From Flavobacterium covae (lineage in GTDB: Bacteria; Bacteroidota; Bacteroidia; Flavobacteriales; Flavobacteriaceae), in the NCBI GenBank assembly GCA_019565575.1, contig CP067379.1, forward strand, positions 186,001-250,000: a DNA stretch of 64,000 nucleotides, written 5' to 3'. Under the pieces are notes generated by a model that saw only the letters and a list, made by a program, of their open reading frames with translations, had not been told where the DNA came from and searched no databases. Position 1 is the first letter of the stretch. Every line of letters begins with the position of its first letter. The translations under genes and the position numbers were made by a program. Positions 19,893 through 28,910 of the stretch are shown here, in pieces.

Positions 19893-21667
19893 GAGGCTGT
19901 CCTAAAAGGGCAGCTTTTTTTATGCCGCAAATTCACGATATTGGTGATTGCTAGTAAAATTTAATTTTTCAAAAACAATTAGAAGGCAAAATCGAGTCAT
20001 ATAGTTGTATGTTGAGCAAGAACGAGTTGTTTTAAAAGCTTTTTTCATTGAATCTGTAGTTGTAGCCACCATTTTTCTGAAATTATGACCAAGCGCCATT
20101 AGTAGAAACTCCATTTCTACCATTTCTAACCCAAAAAATGTAAACCGATTAAATTTATTGTTGTTTTTTAGTTGTCCGAATACTGCCTCTACTTCAACAG
20201 GTCTTTTACTTCTGTGTTTGTGTCCTTTTTTGAGTTTAGTAATTCTTTAGCTTCGTTTTTTAGGCAATTTAGAGGGTGATTGACTTCTATTTTTCGATTC
20301 CCTTTTGCTTTGTGGCATAAACTTCTCAATGGGCATCCTTCGCATCGTTTAGCTTGATAATAAGTCACTTCTGATTCATATCCATTGCTAGAGATTCGCT
20401 TACCTATTCCTATGTTTTCCATTTTTGCCCCATAGGACAGATATAGAAATCGTATTGTTGATTGTAAAATAAATTTTGCACTAAAAAAGGATTCTCTTTA
20501 AGTTTCTTTTTCTGCTCTGCATGAAAATAATTGTACTTTACAAAGGGCTCAATTTGCTTGTTTTTAAGCATTTGGTAATTTTCTTCACTGCCATATCCAG
20601 CATCGGCGACAACTTCTTTACTTTGTCTATTATAGTTTTCTTCAAAACTGTTTAAGTGTGACTCTAATGTGTTGGTATCGTTGGTCGTTTGATGTATAGA
20701 AACGTGTGTAATAAATTGATTTTCAGTTGATATTTGAGGGTTGTAAGCTGGTTTGAGTTGCCCATTTCTCATATGATCTTCCTTCATTCTCATAAAAGTA
20801 GCGTCAGGGTCTGTCTTACTATAAGAGTTTCTATTTCCAAGTATTTCTAAATCCTTTTCGTATTTCTCTAATCTTGGAAGGTGTTCTTCCTGTAATTTCT
20901 GTAGTTCTTTTACCTGTTTCTTAGTCGGTTCTTTTAACTTTTTATTCAATTCTGATAGCTTTTCTTTTAATTCATCTGAATTGATTTTTTTTGGCAATGC
21001 TTCTTGGTTAAGTTCTTGGTTTTCTGATTGTATACTGTTTTCTATATCAGATAAAATAGTGTTGATTTTTACTTCTAATTTCTCTTTGTATTTTTCAACC
21101 GAACCACGCCAAACAAAGGTGTATTTGTTGGATTTTGCTTCAATTTTAGTACCATCAATATATTGAACATCAAGGCTTATATAACCTAGGTCGACCAATA
21201 TTTTTACTACTTCTGCGAATAAAACTTTGATTTTATCTTTCAAAATTTTGCCTCTTAACTCGTTAATGGTTCTAAACCCAGGAGTGGAATTGCCTGAGAT
21301 AAACATAAAATGAATGTTCTCATTAAGTGCTTTGGCTATTTTTCGGCAAGAATAGATATTTGACAAATAGCTATAAAACAATACTTTGATTAGCATTCTA
21401 GGATGGTAAGCAGAGCATCCACCACCGCGATAAAGCTTAACTATGTCGCTAATATCAAGTCTGTCAACTATAGAATCGACCAGTCGAACAGGGTGGTTAT
21501 CATCAATTTTATCAAAAATATTGATTGGAAAAAGTTCTGGAGAATTGCCTGTCTGGTTTTTAAATGTTACTTTAGCCATTGCTTGTTTTTTGTCACCTCT
21601 AAAATACATGTTTTAGAGTAAAACAGCAATAAAAAAGGCTGTCCTAAACTTTTTGGACAGCCTCTTT
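19893..21667 (-). mobile_element. IS1182-family insertion sequence, copy 2 (inverted)
   Basis: The same element as copy 1 in the opposite orientation, with ends GGAGGCTGTCCTAAAAGGG and CTTTTTGGACAGCCTCTTT. The two copies differ by a few substitutions (Pro/Ser after GGGC, Phe/Leu after TINE, His/Tyr near the end) and by homopolymer lengths. Together they form a pair of long inverted repeats around the purK-ATPase-HNH-purE block. Confidence 0.88.
19920..21609 (-). CDS. IS1182 family transposase, copy 2 (two homopolymer frameshifts)
   Basis: The product matches that of copy 1 ([29 protein letters not shown]). Copy 2 is intact at the T-run where copy 1 breaks. It is broken instead at the A-run near 20423 (five A, six in copy 1) and at the A-run near 20231 (six A, seven in copy 1). 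The two copies thus correct each other, which argues that the breaks are sequence errors. Confidence 0.85.
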
Positions 21668-21870
21668 TATTTAGGATATTTTCTATTTTAGCAAAAAGAA
21701 AAAGATCCAGTAGTATTTAGAAATTTAAAGTAACATGAATACCGATTGGGTTAAATCAATATTTAAATTTTAAATATCATTAGATTTTTAACACTTATCT
21801 CTAAAATCAAGACACCAAACATATAACCTTTTACTATATAACACAAAAATTAGACAAAACACATAATTTT

Positions 21871-23897
21871 ATGAAAGTTCTCGTTAATAAATTTGAAACA
21901 AAACACAATACAGCTCCTTTTAATTCAATTGAATTGAAAGATTACAAACCTGCCATTATTGAAGGTATTGCGCTAACTAAAAAGAAATTGACACGATTAT
22001 TAAAAACCAGGAAACGCCTACTTTTAAAAACACAATAGAAGCTTTAGAATTCTCTGGACAAACACTCGACAGAATTACCAGCATCTTTTTTAATTTGAAT
22101 TCTGCCGAAACTTCTGAAGAAATGCAAAAAATAGCACAAGAAGTTTCCCCTTTATTAACAGAATTAAGCAATGACATCACATTAAATGCTGAACTTTTCG
22201 AACGTATTAAAAAAGTTTACGATCAAAAAGACAACTTAAATTTATCTGTAGAACAAAATACTTTACTAGATAAAAAATATAAATCTTTCACAAGAAATGG
22301 TGCTTTACTAGCTGAAGATAAAAAAACGCGTTTACGAGAAATAGATACTGAATTAGCTAAATTAAAACTAATTTTTGGAGAAAACGCTTTGGCTGAAACC
22401 AACAATTATGAACTCCACATCACTAATCCAGAAAACTTAAAAGGACTACCAGAAGATACTATCGAAACAGCTCAGGCATTAGCTAAAAGTAAAAATAAAG
22501 AAGGTTGGCTTTTTACTCTAAATATACCAAGCTACTTACCTTTTGTTACTTATGCTGAGAATAGAGAATTACGAAAAGAATTAACCATAGCTTATGGAAA
22601 AAAATGCTTTCAGAAAAATGAAAACAATAATGAAGCTATTGCAATTAAAATCGCAAATCTAAGACATGAGCGAGCTAATTTATTAGGTTATAAAACGCAT
22701 GCTCATTTTGTCCTTGAAGAACGCATGGCGCAAAATCCTGAAAAAGTAAAATCGTTCTTGAATGACTTATTAACCAAAGCAAAACCTGCCGCAGAAAGAG
22801 AGTTTGCACAATTGATGGCCTTTGCAAAAAAAATGGACGGCATTGATCAATTAGAAAAATGGGATGGTGCCTATTATTCAGAAAAATTAAAACAAGAATT
22901 ATTTAATCTGGATGATGAAAAACTAAAACCTTATTTTGAATTGGAAAAAGTACAAGCTGGTGCTTTTGAAATTGCGAATCGATTATTTGGCTTAACTTTT
23001 ACCGAAGTCTTCGATATTGACAAATACCATGATGAAGTTCATACTTTTGAAGTTACAGATGAAAAAGGAGACTTAGTCGCTGTTTTCTATTCTGATTATT
23101 TCCCTAGAGAAGGAAAACGAAATGGGGCATGGATGACCTCTTTTAAACACCAATTTATTCAAAACGGAGTAAATGAACGCCCTCATGTTTCCATTGTGTG
23201 CAATTTCACTAAACCTACCCCTACCAAGCCTTCATTGCTCACTTTTCAAGAAGTTACGACCCTATTTCACGAATTTGGACATGCTTTACATGGCATGTTA
23301 GCCAACACAACTTACCCAAGTCTGTCAGGAACCTCTGTTTATTGGGACTTTGTAGAGCTACCAAGTCAGGTAATGGAAAATTGGTGTTATGAACCAGAAG
23401 CATTGGCTCTCTTTGCTAAACATTATGAAACTGGAGAAGTGATCCCACAGGAATATGTAGATAAAATTAAAGAAAGTGCAAGCTTTTTGGAAGGAATGGC
23501 AACATTACGACAATTGAGTTTCGGTCTTCTAGATATGGATTTCCACGGGCAAAATCCATCTGAAATCAAGTCGGTAAAAGAATTTGAAAAACAATCTATG
23601 GCAAATACAATGCTTTATCCTGATGTAGCAGAAAACTGTATGAGTGTTTCTTTCTCTCATATTTTTCAAGGTGGCTATTCATCAGGATATTACAGTTATA
23701 AATGGGCAGAAGTCCTAGACGCTGATGCTTTTGCTTATTTCCAAGAAAATGGTATTTTCAACAAAGAAGTAGCGGATAAATTTAAAAACTATGTTTTATC
23801 ACAAGGAGGTACAGATCATCCTATGACGTTATACAAAAAATTTAGAGGACAAGAACCTAAACCCGAAGCTTTGTTGAAGAGAGCGGGACTTTTATAA
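21871..23897 (+). CDS. M3 family zinc peptidase (oligopeptidase A / Dcp type), one frameshift
   Basis: A cytoplasmic-type thimet oligopeptidase-like enzyme of about 675 residues that degrades small peptides. The zinc motif is TTLFHEFGHALHGML with the third ligand in the downstream WDFVELPSQVMENWCYEP segment. There is no signal peptide. The true start is ATG 21871 (MKVLVNKFETKHNTAPFNSIELKDYKPAI); adding one A to the five-A run near 21985 (KKEIDTIIKNQETPTFKNT) connects it to the rest. It is the first gene after IS copy 2 and is followed 10 bases later by a SanA-like gene. Confidence 0.92.
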
Positions 23898-23907
23898 TTT
23901 AACACTC

Positions 23908-24573
23908 ATGATCTTCAAAAAATATAAAAAAATAGCGCTCTACAGTTTTACGCTATTTATGGTAGCTGTAGTAACAGTAAACCTCTATATCAATTCAATT
24001 ACAGAAAAAAATATTTACAAATCTAAAAGAGACATCCCCACCACTAAAGTGGGGATTATTTTCGGTGCTGGAATAAATGGTAATAATCCAAGTAAATATT
24101 TAAAAGACAGATTAGATGCAGGCATACAACTTTACAATGCAAACAAAATACAAAAAATTCTACTCTCTGGAGATAACGGTCGAGAAGAATATGATGAACT
24201 AACTGTGATGAAAAATTATTGCTATCAGCACGGGGTGGATACCACTAAAATTTACATTGATTATGCGGGTTTTGATAGTTATTCGACTTTGTATAGAGCG
24301 AAAAAAATATTTTCAATTAGAAATGCTGTGCTAATATCTCAGGAATACCATCTAAACAGAGCTATTTATATTGGTAACCAAATTGGAATTAATTCCATAG
24401 GTTACTCTGCCAATAAAGGTCTGTACAAAGGATACAAATATGTTTGCTTTAGAGAATATTTTTCAAGATTCAAAGCATTTATAGACGTGTTACGAAATAG
24501 AAAACCTAAATTTTCAGGAACTCAAATACCTATAGATGGCGTTTCAAATTATAGCAAAGAAGATAAGAGGTAA
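23908..24573 (+). CDS. SanA/YdcF-like DUF218 membrane-anchored protein
   Basis: A 221-residue protein with one N-terminal membrane helix (residues 10-28) and a DUF218 domain. The motif VGIIFGAGINGNNPSKYLKDRLDAGIQLY is followed by ILLSGDN and ISQEYHLNRAIYI. SanA homologues contribute to envelope barrier function and vancomycin exclusion in Gram-negative bacteria; the biochemical activity is unresolved. It lies 10 bases after the M3 peptidase gene and is probably co-transcribed with it. The next gene, a regulator, has its own operator and promoter. Confidence 0.85.
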   Translation: MIFKKYKKIALYSFTLFMVAVVTVNLYINSITEKNIYKSKRDIPTTKVGIIFGAGINGNNPSKYLKDRLDAGIQLYNANKIQKILLSGDNGREEYDELTVMKNYCYQHGVDTTKIYIDYAGFDSYSTLYRAKKIFSIRNAVLISQEYHLNRAIYIGNQIGINSIGYSANKGLYKGYKYVCFREYFSRFKAFIDVLRNRKPKFSGTQIPIDGVSNYSKEDKR

Positions 24574-24595
24574 CTTTTAAAATTGCCTCTTAAAA

Positions 24596-24642
24596 TAAAC
24601 TTTCATTTTTTTTGAAAGTTTAAAAACATTTTTATACCTTTG
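24596..24642 (+). promoter_or_regulatory. Operator 1 and promoter of the GbsR/MarR regulator gene
   Basis: A perfect palindrome TAAACTTTCA-(7)-TGAAAGTTTA (24596-24622) overlaps the -33 region (TTG at 24612-24614). A -7 box TACCTTTG follows at 24635-24642, spacing 20. The start codon is only 4 bases after the -7 box, so the transcript may be leaderless. The position is ideal for autorepression by the regulator encoded directly downstream. Confidence 0.65.
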
Positions 24643-24646
24643 GGGT

Positions 24647-25150
24647 ATGGAATTCAAAGAAGCAAAAAATAAGTTTGTACAAACCTGGGGGGCGTTAGGT
24701 TCTCAGTGGGGTATCAACAAAACGATGGCACAAATTCACGCCTTGTTGATGGTATCTAACGAAGCTGTTTCTATGGAAGACATTATGGAAGAACTACAAA
24801 TTTCTCGCGGAAATGCTTCTATGAACATTCGAGCTTTAATGGATTGGGGAATTGTTTACAAAGAATTTAAAGCGGGAGAACGCCGTGAGTTTTTTACTGC
24901 CGAAAAAGACTTAGACGAACTAGCCGTTAAAATTTCTAGAGAAAGAAGTAAGCGAGAAATAAAACCAGCTTTAAAAGTACTAAAAGAAGTGTCTTCTATT
25001 GACGCAAATACATCAGCTGAAGAAAAACATTTTGTAGAACAAACCACAAAACTATATGACTTTGTTCTTAAAGCTGATAATGTACTTGACAAAATCACAG
25101 AATACAAAGACAATTGGTTGGCTCAACTGTTAGTTAAATTTATGAAATAA
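24647..25150 (+). CDS. GbsR/MarR-family transcriptional regulator
   Basis: A 167-residue winged-helix protein. The HTH reads KTMAQIHALLMVSNEAVSMEDIMEELQISRGNASMNIRALMDWGIVYKE and the wing AGERREFFTAEKD, typical of GbsR-type MarR regulators. A C-terminal dimerisation helix pair ends the protein. Three copies of one inverted repeat lie in front of this gene and of the next two transcription units, so it likely controls the whole 24.6-27 kb cassette including itself. The ligand is unknown. Confidence 0.88.
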   Translation: MEFKEAKNKFVQTWGALGSQWGINKTMAQIHALLMVSNEAVSMEDIMEELQISRGNASMNIRALMDWGIVYKEFKAGERREFFTAEKDLDELAVKISRERSKREIKPALKVLKEVSSIDANTSAEEKHFVEQTTKLYDFVLKADNVLDKITEYKDNWLAQLLVKFMK

Positions 25151-25162
25151 AAAATTTTAATC

Positions 25163-25190
25163 AAAACTTTCATTTTTTTCTGAAAGTTTA
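25163..25190 (+). promoter_or_regulatory. Operator 2 of the GbsR/MarR cassette
   Basis: The palindrome AAAACTTTCA-(8)-TGAAAGTTTA matches operator 1 at 19 of 20 arm positions and has one extra spacer base. It lies 15 bases before the small membrane protein gene. Confidence 0.6.
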
Positions 25191-25205
25191 ATAAATACAA
25201 ATATT

Positions 25206-25487
25206 ATGAAAACTATATTTACAACAAGCAAAATAATAAATATCATCGCTTTACTTTTCCTAGTCCTAGGCGGATATGGTTTAGCAATAACAGGATTTTT
25301 ACAAGTATTAGCAGCAACTTTATACTTGATTGCATTTCCAAAAAACAAATTAATATATAGTTATTTTGCTCTTGTCATTATTTTCTTTGCGTTTTGGGAT
25401 AGAACTTTTAATTGGTTTTTCACACTACCTATTTTGCTGATTTTCTATTTGACTTATATCATTCATTTTCAAAAAAAATTTAATTAA
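25206..25487 (+). CDS. Small membrane protein, unknown function
   Basis: A 93-residue, very hydrophobic protein with about three membrane helices (IINIIALLFLVLGGYGLAI, FLQVLAATLYLIAF, and a C-terminal hydrophobic stretch). No known motif is recognised. It has its own copy of the regulator operator directly upstream and belongs to the regulated cassette. The size and topology are common among flavobacterial proteins of unknown function. Confidence 0.7.
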   Translation: MKTIFTTSKIINIIALLFLVLGGYGLAITGFLQVLAATLYLIAFPKNKLIYSYFALVIIFFAFWDRTFNWFFTLPILLIFYLTYIIHFQKKFN

Positions 25488-25513
25488 AACTTTCAATTTT
25501 TTCTGAAAGTTTA
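25486..25513 (+). promoter_or_regulatory. Operator 3 of the GbsR/MarR cassette
   Basis: The palindrome AAAACTTTCA-(8)-TGAAAGTTTA has arms identical to operator 2. It begins at the stop codon of the small membrane protein gene and lies 25 bases before the DUF2071 gene. Confidence 0.6.
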
Positions 25514-25538
25514 AAATTTATAAATAATTATTAACACT

Positions 25539-26263
25539 ATGAACTTCTTAACCGCACAATGGAAAAACTTGGTAATGGCAAATTATATTGTCCAACCAGC
25601 TGTCTTACAAAAATACCTTCCCGCTGGCACCGAATTGGATTATTTTAACGGAACTGTTATGTGAGTTTGGTTGGATTTATGTTTCAAGATACTAAAGTTT
25701 TAGGCGTAAAAATCCCCAATCACACCCATTTCGAAGAAGTAAATCTTCGATTTTATGTAAAACGCTTTGAAAACGGGGAATGGAGACGTGGTGTGGTTTT
25801 CATTAAAGAAATTGTTCCTAAAAGCGCCATCACTTTTGTAGCAAACACTTTATATAAAGAGCATTATGAAACCCAAATTATGAGTCATAATATAAAATTA
25901 CAAGCTGAGATTTTAAATGTATGCTATAACTGGAATCAAAAAAACAGCACTAACAAAATCGAAGTAAATGCTTATGATTTCTTATCTCCATTAGATCCAA
26001 ACAGCGAAGCCGAGTTTATTATGGAACATTATTATGGTTACACCAAATATGCTAAAAACACTACCTACGAATACGAAGTACAGCATCCTAAATGGGAACA
26101 ATATACCATCAAGAACTACCACATTGCAGTAGATTTTGAAAAAAATTACGGAAAGGAGTTTCGCTTTTTAAATACAGTGAAACCTTGTTCTGTCTATCTA
26201 GCCAAAGGTTCAGTGATTACAGTAAAAAACAAAAGAAAAATTAACATTTATGATCCCTTTTAA
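25539..26263 (+). CDS. DUF2071 (YqjF-like) protein, one frameshift
   Basis: Starting at ATG 25539 (MNFLTAQWKNLVMANYIVQPAVLQKYLPAGTELD) the frame breaks at GTTATG near 25656. Adding one T gives FNGTVYVSLVGFMFQDTKVLG and leads into the rest of the domain (FEEVNLRFYVKR ... RRGVVFIKEIVPKSAI). The resulting protein of about 242 residues is a normal DUF2071 member; the family adopts an acetoacetate-decarboxylase-like fold and has no established function. It is under operator 3, and its end overlaps the next start by 14 bases. Confidence 0.82.
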
Positions 26264-26605
26264 TTATAATCTGATTGGTTATACCTCTTTTTAATCATAA
26301 TCATTTTTATCATAGCTGTCGTAGGCAAAATATGTTACAAAAACGGGAATGTGTATGTCAACGAATTAATTCCAAACCACGCCGATTTATGTGTTCAAAT
26401 AAATAAAACACTTTTAGTTGGCTACTATCTTGTAAACATAGGGTACAGTGCTATGACGCTTATTTGGTGGAATGAGATTATCACCATCCAACAACTCATC
26501 GAAACCCTTGCCCTAAAAATTGCAACGATTGCCTTTATACTATCTTGCTTACATTATTCAAATCTTTATATACTAACAAATTACGTTCAAAAATTAATTA
26601 AATAA
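26250..26605 (+). CDS. Small integral membrane protein, paralogue A (one frameshift)
   Basis: The start ATG 26250 (MIPFNYNLIGYTSF) overlaps the DUF2071 gene by 14 bases. One T added in the five-T run near 26293 extends the frame through a membrane helix (FLIIIIFIIAVVGKI) into VYVNELIPNHADLCVQINKTLLVGYYLVNIGYSAMTL and a last helix. About 118 residues, three membrane helices. The NKTLLVGYYLVNIGY part aligns with NKLFETGFYLLNLGY of the following gene, so the two are tandem paralogues. Function unknown. Confidence 0.68.
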
Positions 26606-26611
26606 ATCATT

Positions 26612-26992
26612 ATGGAAACTTCAAAAATTTTAATCGGTTATACAATCTATTTACCTATTGTAATTGTCTTAACTTTTTATGTATCAAAAACATTATTCAA
26701 AAATGGTAAGACCTTTATGCTCGATATTTTTAGAGGTAGAGAAGAAATTGCCACTGCGACCAACAAGCTATTTGAAACAGGCTTTTATCTCCTCAACTTA
26801 GGTTACGCATTAATGATTCTAGAAATCAATCTTTATGAAAACACCTACCAAGAACTAATCGAAGAATTGAGTTATCAAATAGGAGGATTTTCAATTTATT
26901 TAGGTGTGATGATGTTCTTCAATTTATACTTATTTTTTAGAGGAAAAAGAAAATCTAAAGAAACGAGTTTGAATAATCAAATTATAGCTTGA
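26612..26992 (+). CDS. Small integral membrane protein, paralogue B
   Basis: A 126-residue protein with three membrane helices: YTIYLPIVIVLTFYVS, FYLLNLGYALMILEI and FSIYLGVMMFFNLYLFF. It is paralogous to the gene 6 bases upstream. It is the last gene of the GbsR/MarR-controlled cassette. No motif points to a function. Confidence 0.68.
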   Translation: METSKILIGYTIYLPIVIVLTFYVSKTLFKNGKTFMLDIFRGREEIATATNKLFETGFYLLNLGYALMILEINLYENTYQELIEELSYQIGGFSIYLGVMMFFNLYLFFRGKRKSKETSLNNQIIA

Positions 26993-27015
26993 AAATAGAA
27001 AACTATTAGAAGATC

Positions 27016-27076
27016 ATCTAATTTAGTAAGGGAAGTCACTCTAATGTGATTTCTCCTTTCGTCGAAATGACAAGAT
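27016..27076. repeat. Fragment of the dispersed palindromic repeat interior
   Basis: The segment TAATGTGATTTCTCC ... CGTCGAAATGACAAGATTG matches the interior of the MITE-like repeats at 8656, 41514 and 61080 but lacks the GTCCAAAAAG ends. It is probably a truncated remnant between the membrane protein genes and the epimerase gene. Confidence 0.45.
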
Positions 27077-27101
27077 TGAAAAATTAAATCATTAAACAAA
27101 T

Positions 27102-28034
27102 ATGAAAAAATTAGTCATTGCCGCTGGTACGGGATTTTTAGGAAATGTCATTATAGATTATTTCCAACAAAAATGCACTGAAATCATCGTCTTAACTAGA
27201 GGAAAATCTAGACAAGAAAACAATATATGTTATGTGCATTGGAATGCTAAAAGTTTAGGTGGATGGGAAATAGAATTAGAGAATGCTGATGTATTGATTA
27301 ATATGGCTGGCAAATCTGTTGATTGTAGATATAATAAGGAAAATAAAAAAGAGATTTTGCTTTCTAGAATTAAAAGTACAAAGATCCTAAACGAAGCCGT
27401 TTTACAATGTCAAAATCCGCCTAAACACTGGCTTAATTCTTCAACTGCGACCATATATCGTCATTCTGAAGACAAGCAAATGGATGAATACACTGGAGAG
27501 ATAGGCAATGATTTTTTCGATGAATGTCGCTCAAAGTTGGGAAAAAGCCTTTTTAAAACCGAAACCCCACAAACAAAGAAAACAGCTTTGAGAACTTCTA
27601 TTGTGTTAGGCAAAAAAAGGGGTGCTTTCCCTCCTATTAAAAATCTTGTGCAAATGGGTTTTGGAGGTAAACAAGGAGATGGCAACCAATTTATAAGTTG
27701 GATTCACGAAAAAGATTTTGCCCGAGCGATAGATTTCATCATTGAGAAAAAAATTACAGGAAAAGTGAACCTCGTTTCTCCCGAACCAATCCAAAACAAA
27801 AACTTTATGAAAACACTTCGTAAAGAAATGAAAGTACCTTTTGGAACCCCACTTGGCAAACGAATGTTAGCATTTTGCGCAAAAATCATTGGTACTGAGA
27901 CCGAATTGGTTTTAAAAAGTAGAAATGTAATTCCGAAACGATTAATCCAAGAAGGATTTAGTTTTGAATATGAGAATTTGGAAATGGCGTTTAAAGAATT
28001 ATTGAATAAAAATAATTACATAAAGTCCCACTAA
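27102..28034 (+). CDS. TIGR01777-type NAD-dependent epimerase/dehydratase (SDR39U1/YfcH-like)
   Basis: A 310-residue extended SDR protein: N-terminal Rossmann motif IAAGTGFLGNVIID, NMAGKSVDCRY, and a C-terminal DUF1731-type region (PFGTPLGKRMLAF). One internal stretch, ECRSKLGKSLFKTE (about residues 146-159), departs from the family consensus. Reading the same bases one frame over gives VAQSWEKAF, the expected conserved WE motif. Two compensating indels near 27519 and 27554 would explain this. The enzyme's substrate is not known for any close relative. Confidence 0.85.
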   Translation: MKKLVIAAGTGFLGNVIIDYFQQKCTEIIVLTRGKSRQENNICYVHWNAKSLGGWEIELENADVLINMAGKSVDCRYNKENKKEILLSRIKSTKILNEAVLQCQNPPKHWLNSSTATIYRHSEDKQMDEYTGEIGNDFFDECRSKLGKSLFKTETPQTKKTALRTSIVLGKKRGAFPPIKNLVQMGFGGKQGDGNQFISWIHEKDFARAIDFIIEKKITGKVNLVSPEPIQNKNFMKTLRKEMKVPFGTPLGKRMLAFCAKIIGTETELVLKSRNVIPKRLIQEGFSFEYENLEMAFKELLNKNNYIKSH

Positions 28035-28463
28035 GTAGGCACGAAGTTTCACAAAGAAAAATTCGTATAAAGCAATAATTGAACTTCACCACAAGGAACT
28101 CAAAGTAGTCGAAACATTCGCTAAAAAAACTTTGTGTGACACTACACTGTGTAACAAATAACTAAAGTATTTATTTTTATTTCTAAGTCTAATTTACTCC
28201 ATTTAAAGAGAGAAATTTTATTTGGGAATAAGAGAGGTATTTTTTGGTATAAAGTAACTATAAATGATACACAAGAGTATTTTGTTTGTGAATTGATTCC
28301 AAACAATTAACAGCACATAACAATCAAGTGTTTACAGAATCAAAAAGAAATTTTCCAATCTCTTGGTTGAGAAATGGTTGTTAAAAAATGGTTGTTAAAT
28401 GAACGAGTTTTTTAAAATCACAAACAGGAAAGCAATTAATCAAACATTCTTGAAAATTAAAAC
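28035..28463. other. Non-coding stretch with a possible gene remnant
   Basis: No intact gene is visible. Bases about 28153-28309 (plus strand) stay open for some 50 codons (SNLLHLKREILFGNKRGIF ... EYFVCELIPNN) without a start codon, so this may be the tail of a decayed gene. The first 120 bases carry degenerate CACAAAGTTT-type repeats like those at 32157-32212. Confidence 0.35.
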
Positions 28464-28904
28464 TTAAATCTTTTCAATTAAATCTATCTCTTTCTTTTCA
28501 TTCAATCTAACCATAAATATTGCTTTTTTATTATTTTTCACCTCTTCAAAAAAATCTAATCTTGCTCCTTCAACTGTTATTTCTATATATTTCATTTCTT
28601 CAGTACTGTAACTAAAATCTTTAGTCAATCTTAGTTTATCTACCTCTTCTGAAATACAATCAGTATTAAATGATTCATTATTTTCTTTTGAATTAAAAAT
28701 TGATTTAATGTTAAAATTAACCGATGCACAATTATAAATTAATTCATAATTATCTAAAGTATCAATTACAACTACATTGGTTATAAACAAAGAATATCTA
28801 GAAAATAAATTAGAGTTACATTTACAAACTTCTTGTTTGGAATCATTTTTTTGCTTGCAACTTAAAGTAATCATAAAAAGCAGTAAAATGTATATTTTTT
28901 TCAT
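28464..28904 (-). CDS. Predicted lipoprotein, unknown function
   Basis: A 146-residue protein with a lipoprotein signal peptide (YILLLFMITLSCKQ, lipobox Cys16). The mature part has two early Cys (CKCNS) and no recognised domain. It lies 6 bases downstream of the UbiA-like gene on the minus strand, so the two are probably co-transcribed. Confidence 0.65.
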   Translation of the reverse strand: MKKIYILLLFMITLSCKQKNDSKQEVCKCNSNLFSRYSLFITNVVVIDTLDNYELIYNCASVNFNIKSIFNSKENNESFNTDCISEEVDKLRLTKDFSYSTEEMKYIEITVEGARLDFFEEVKNNKKAIFMVRLNEKKEIDLIEKI

Positions 28905-28910
28905 TTTCCT

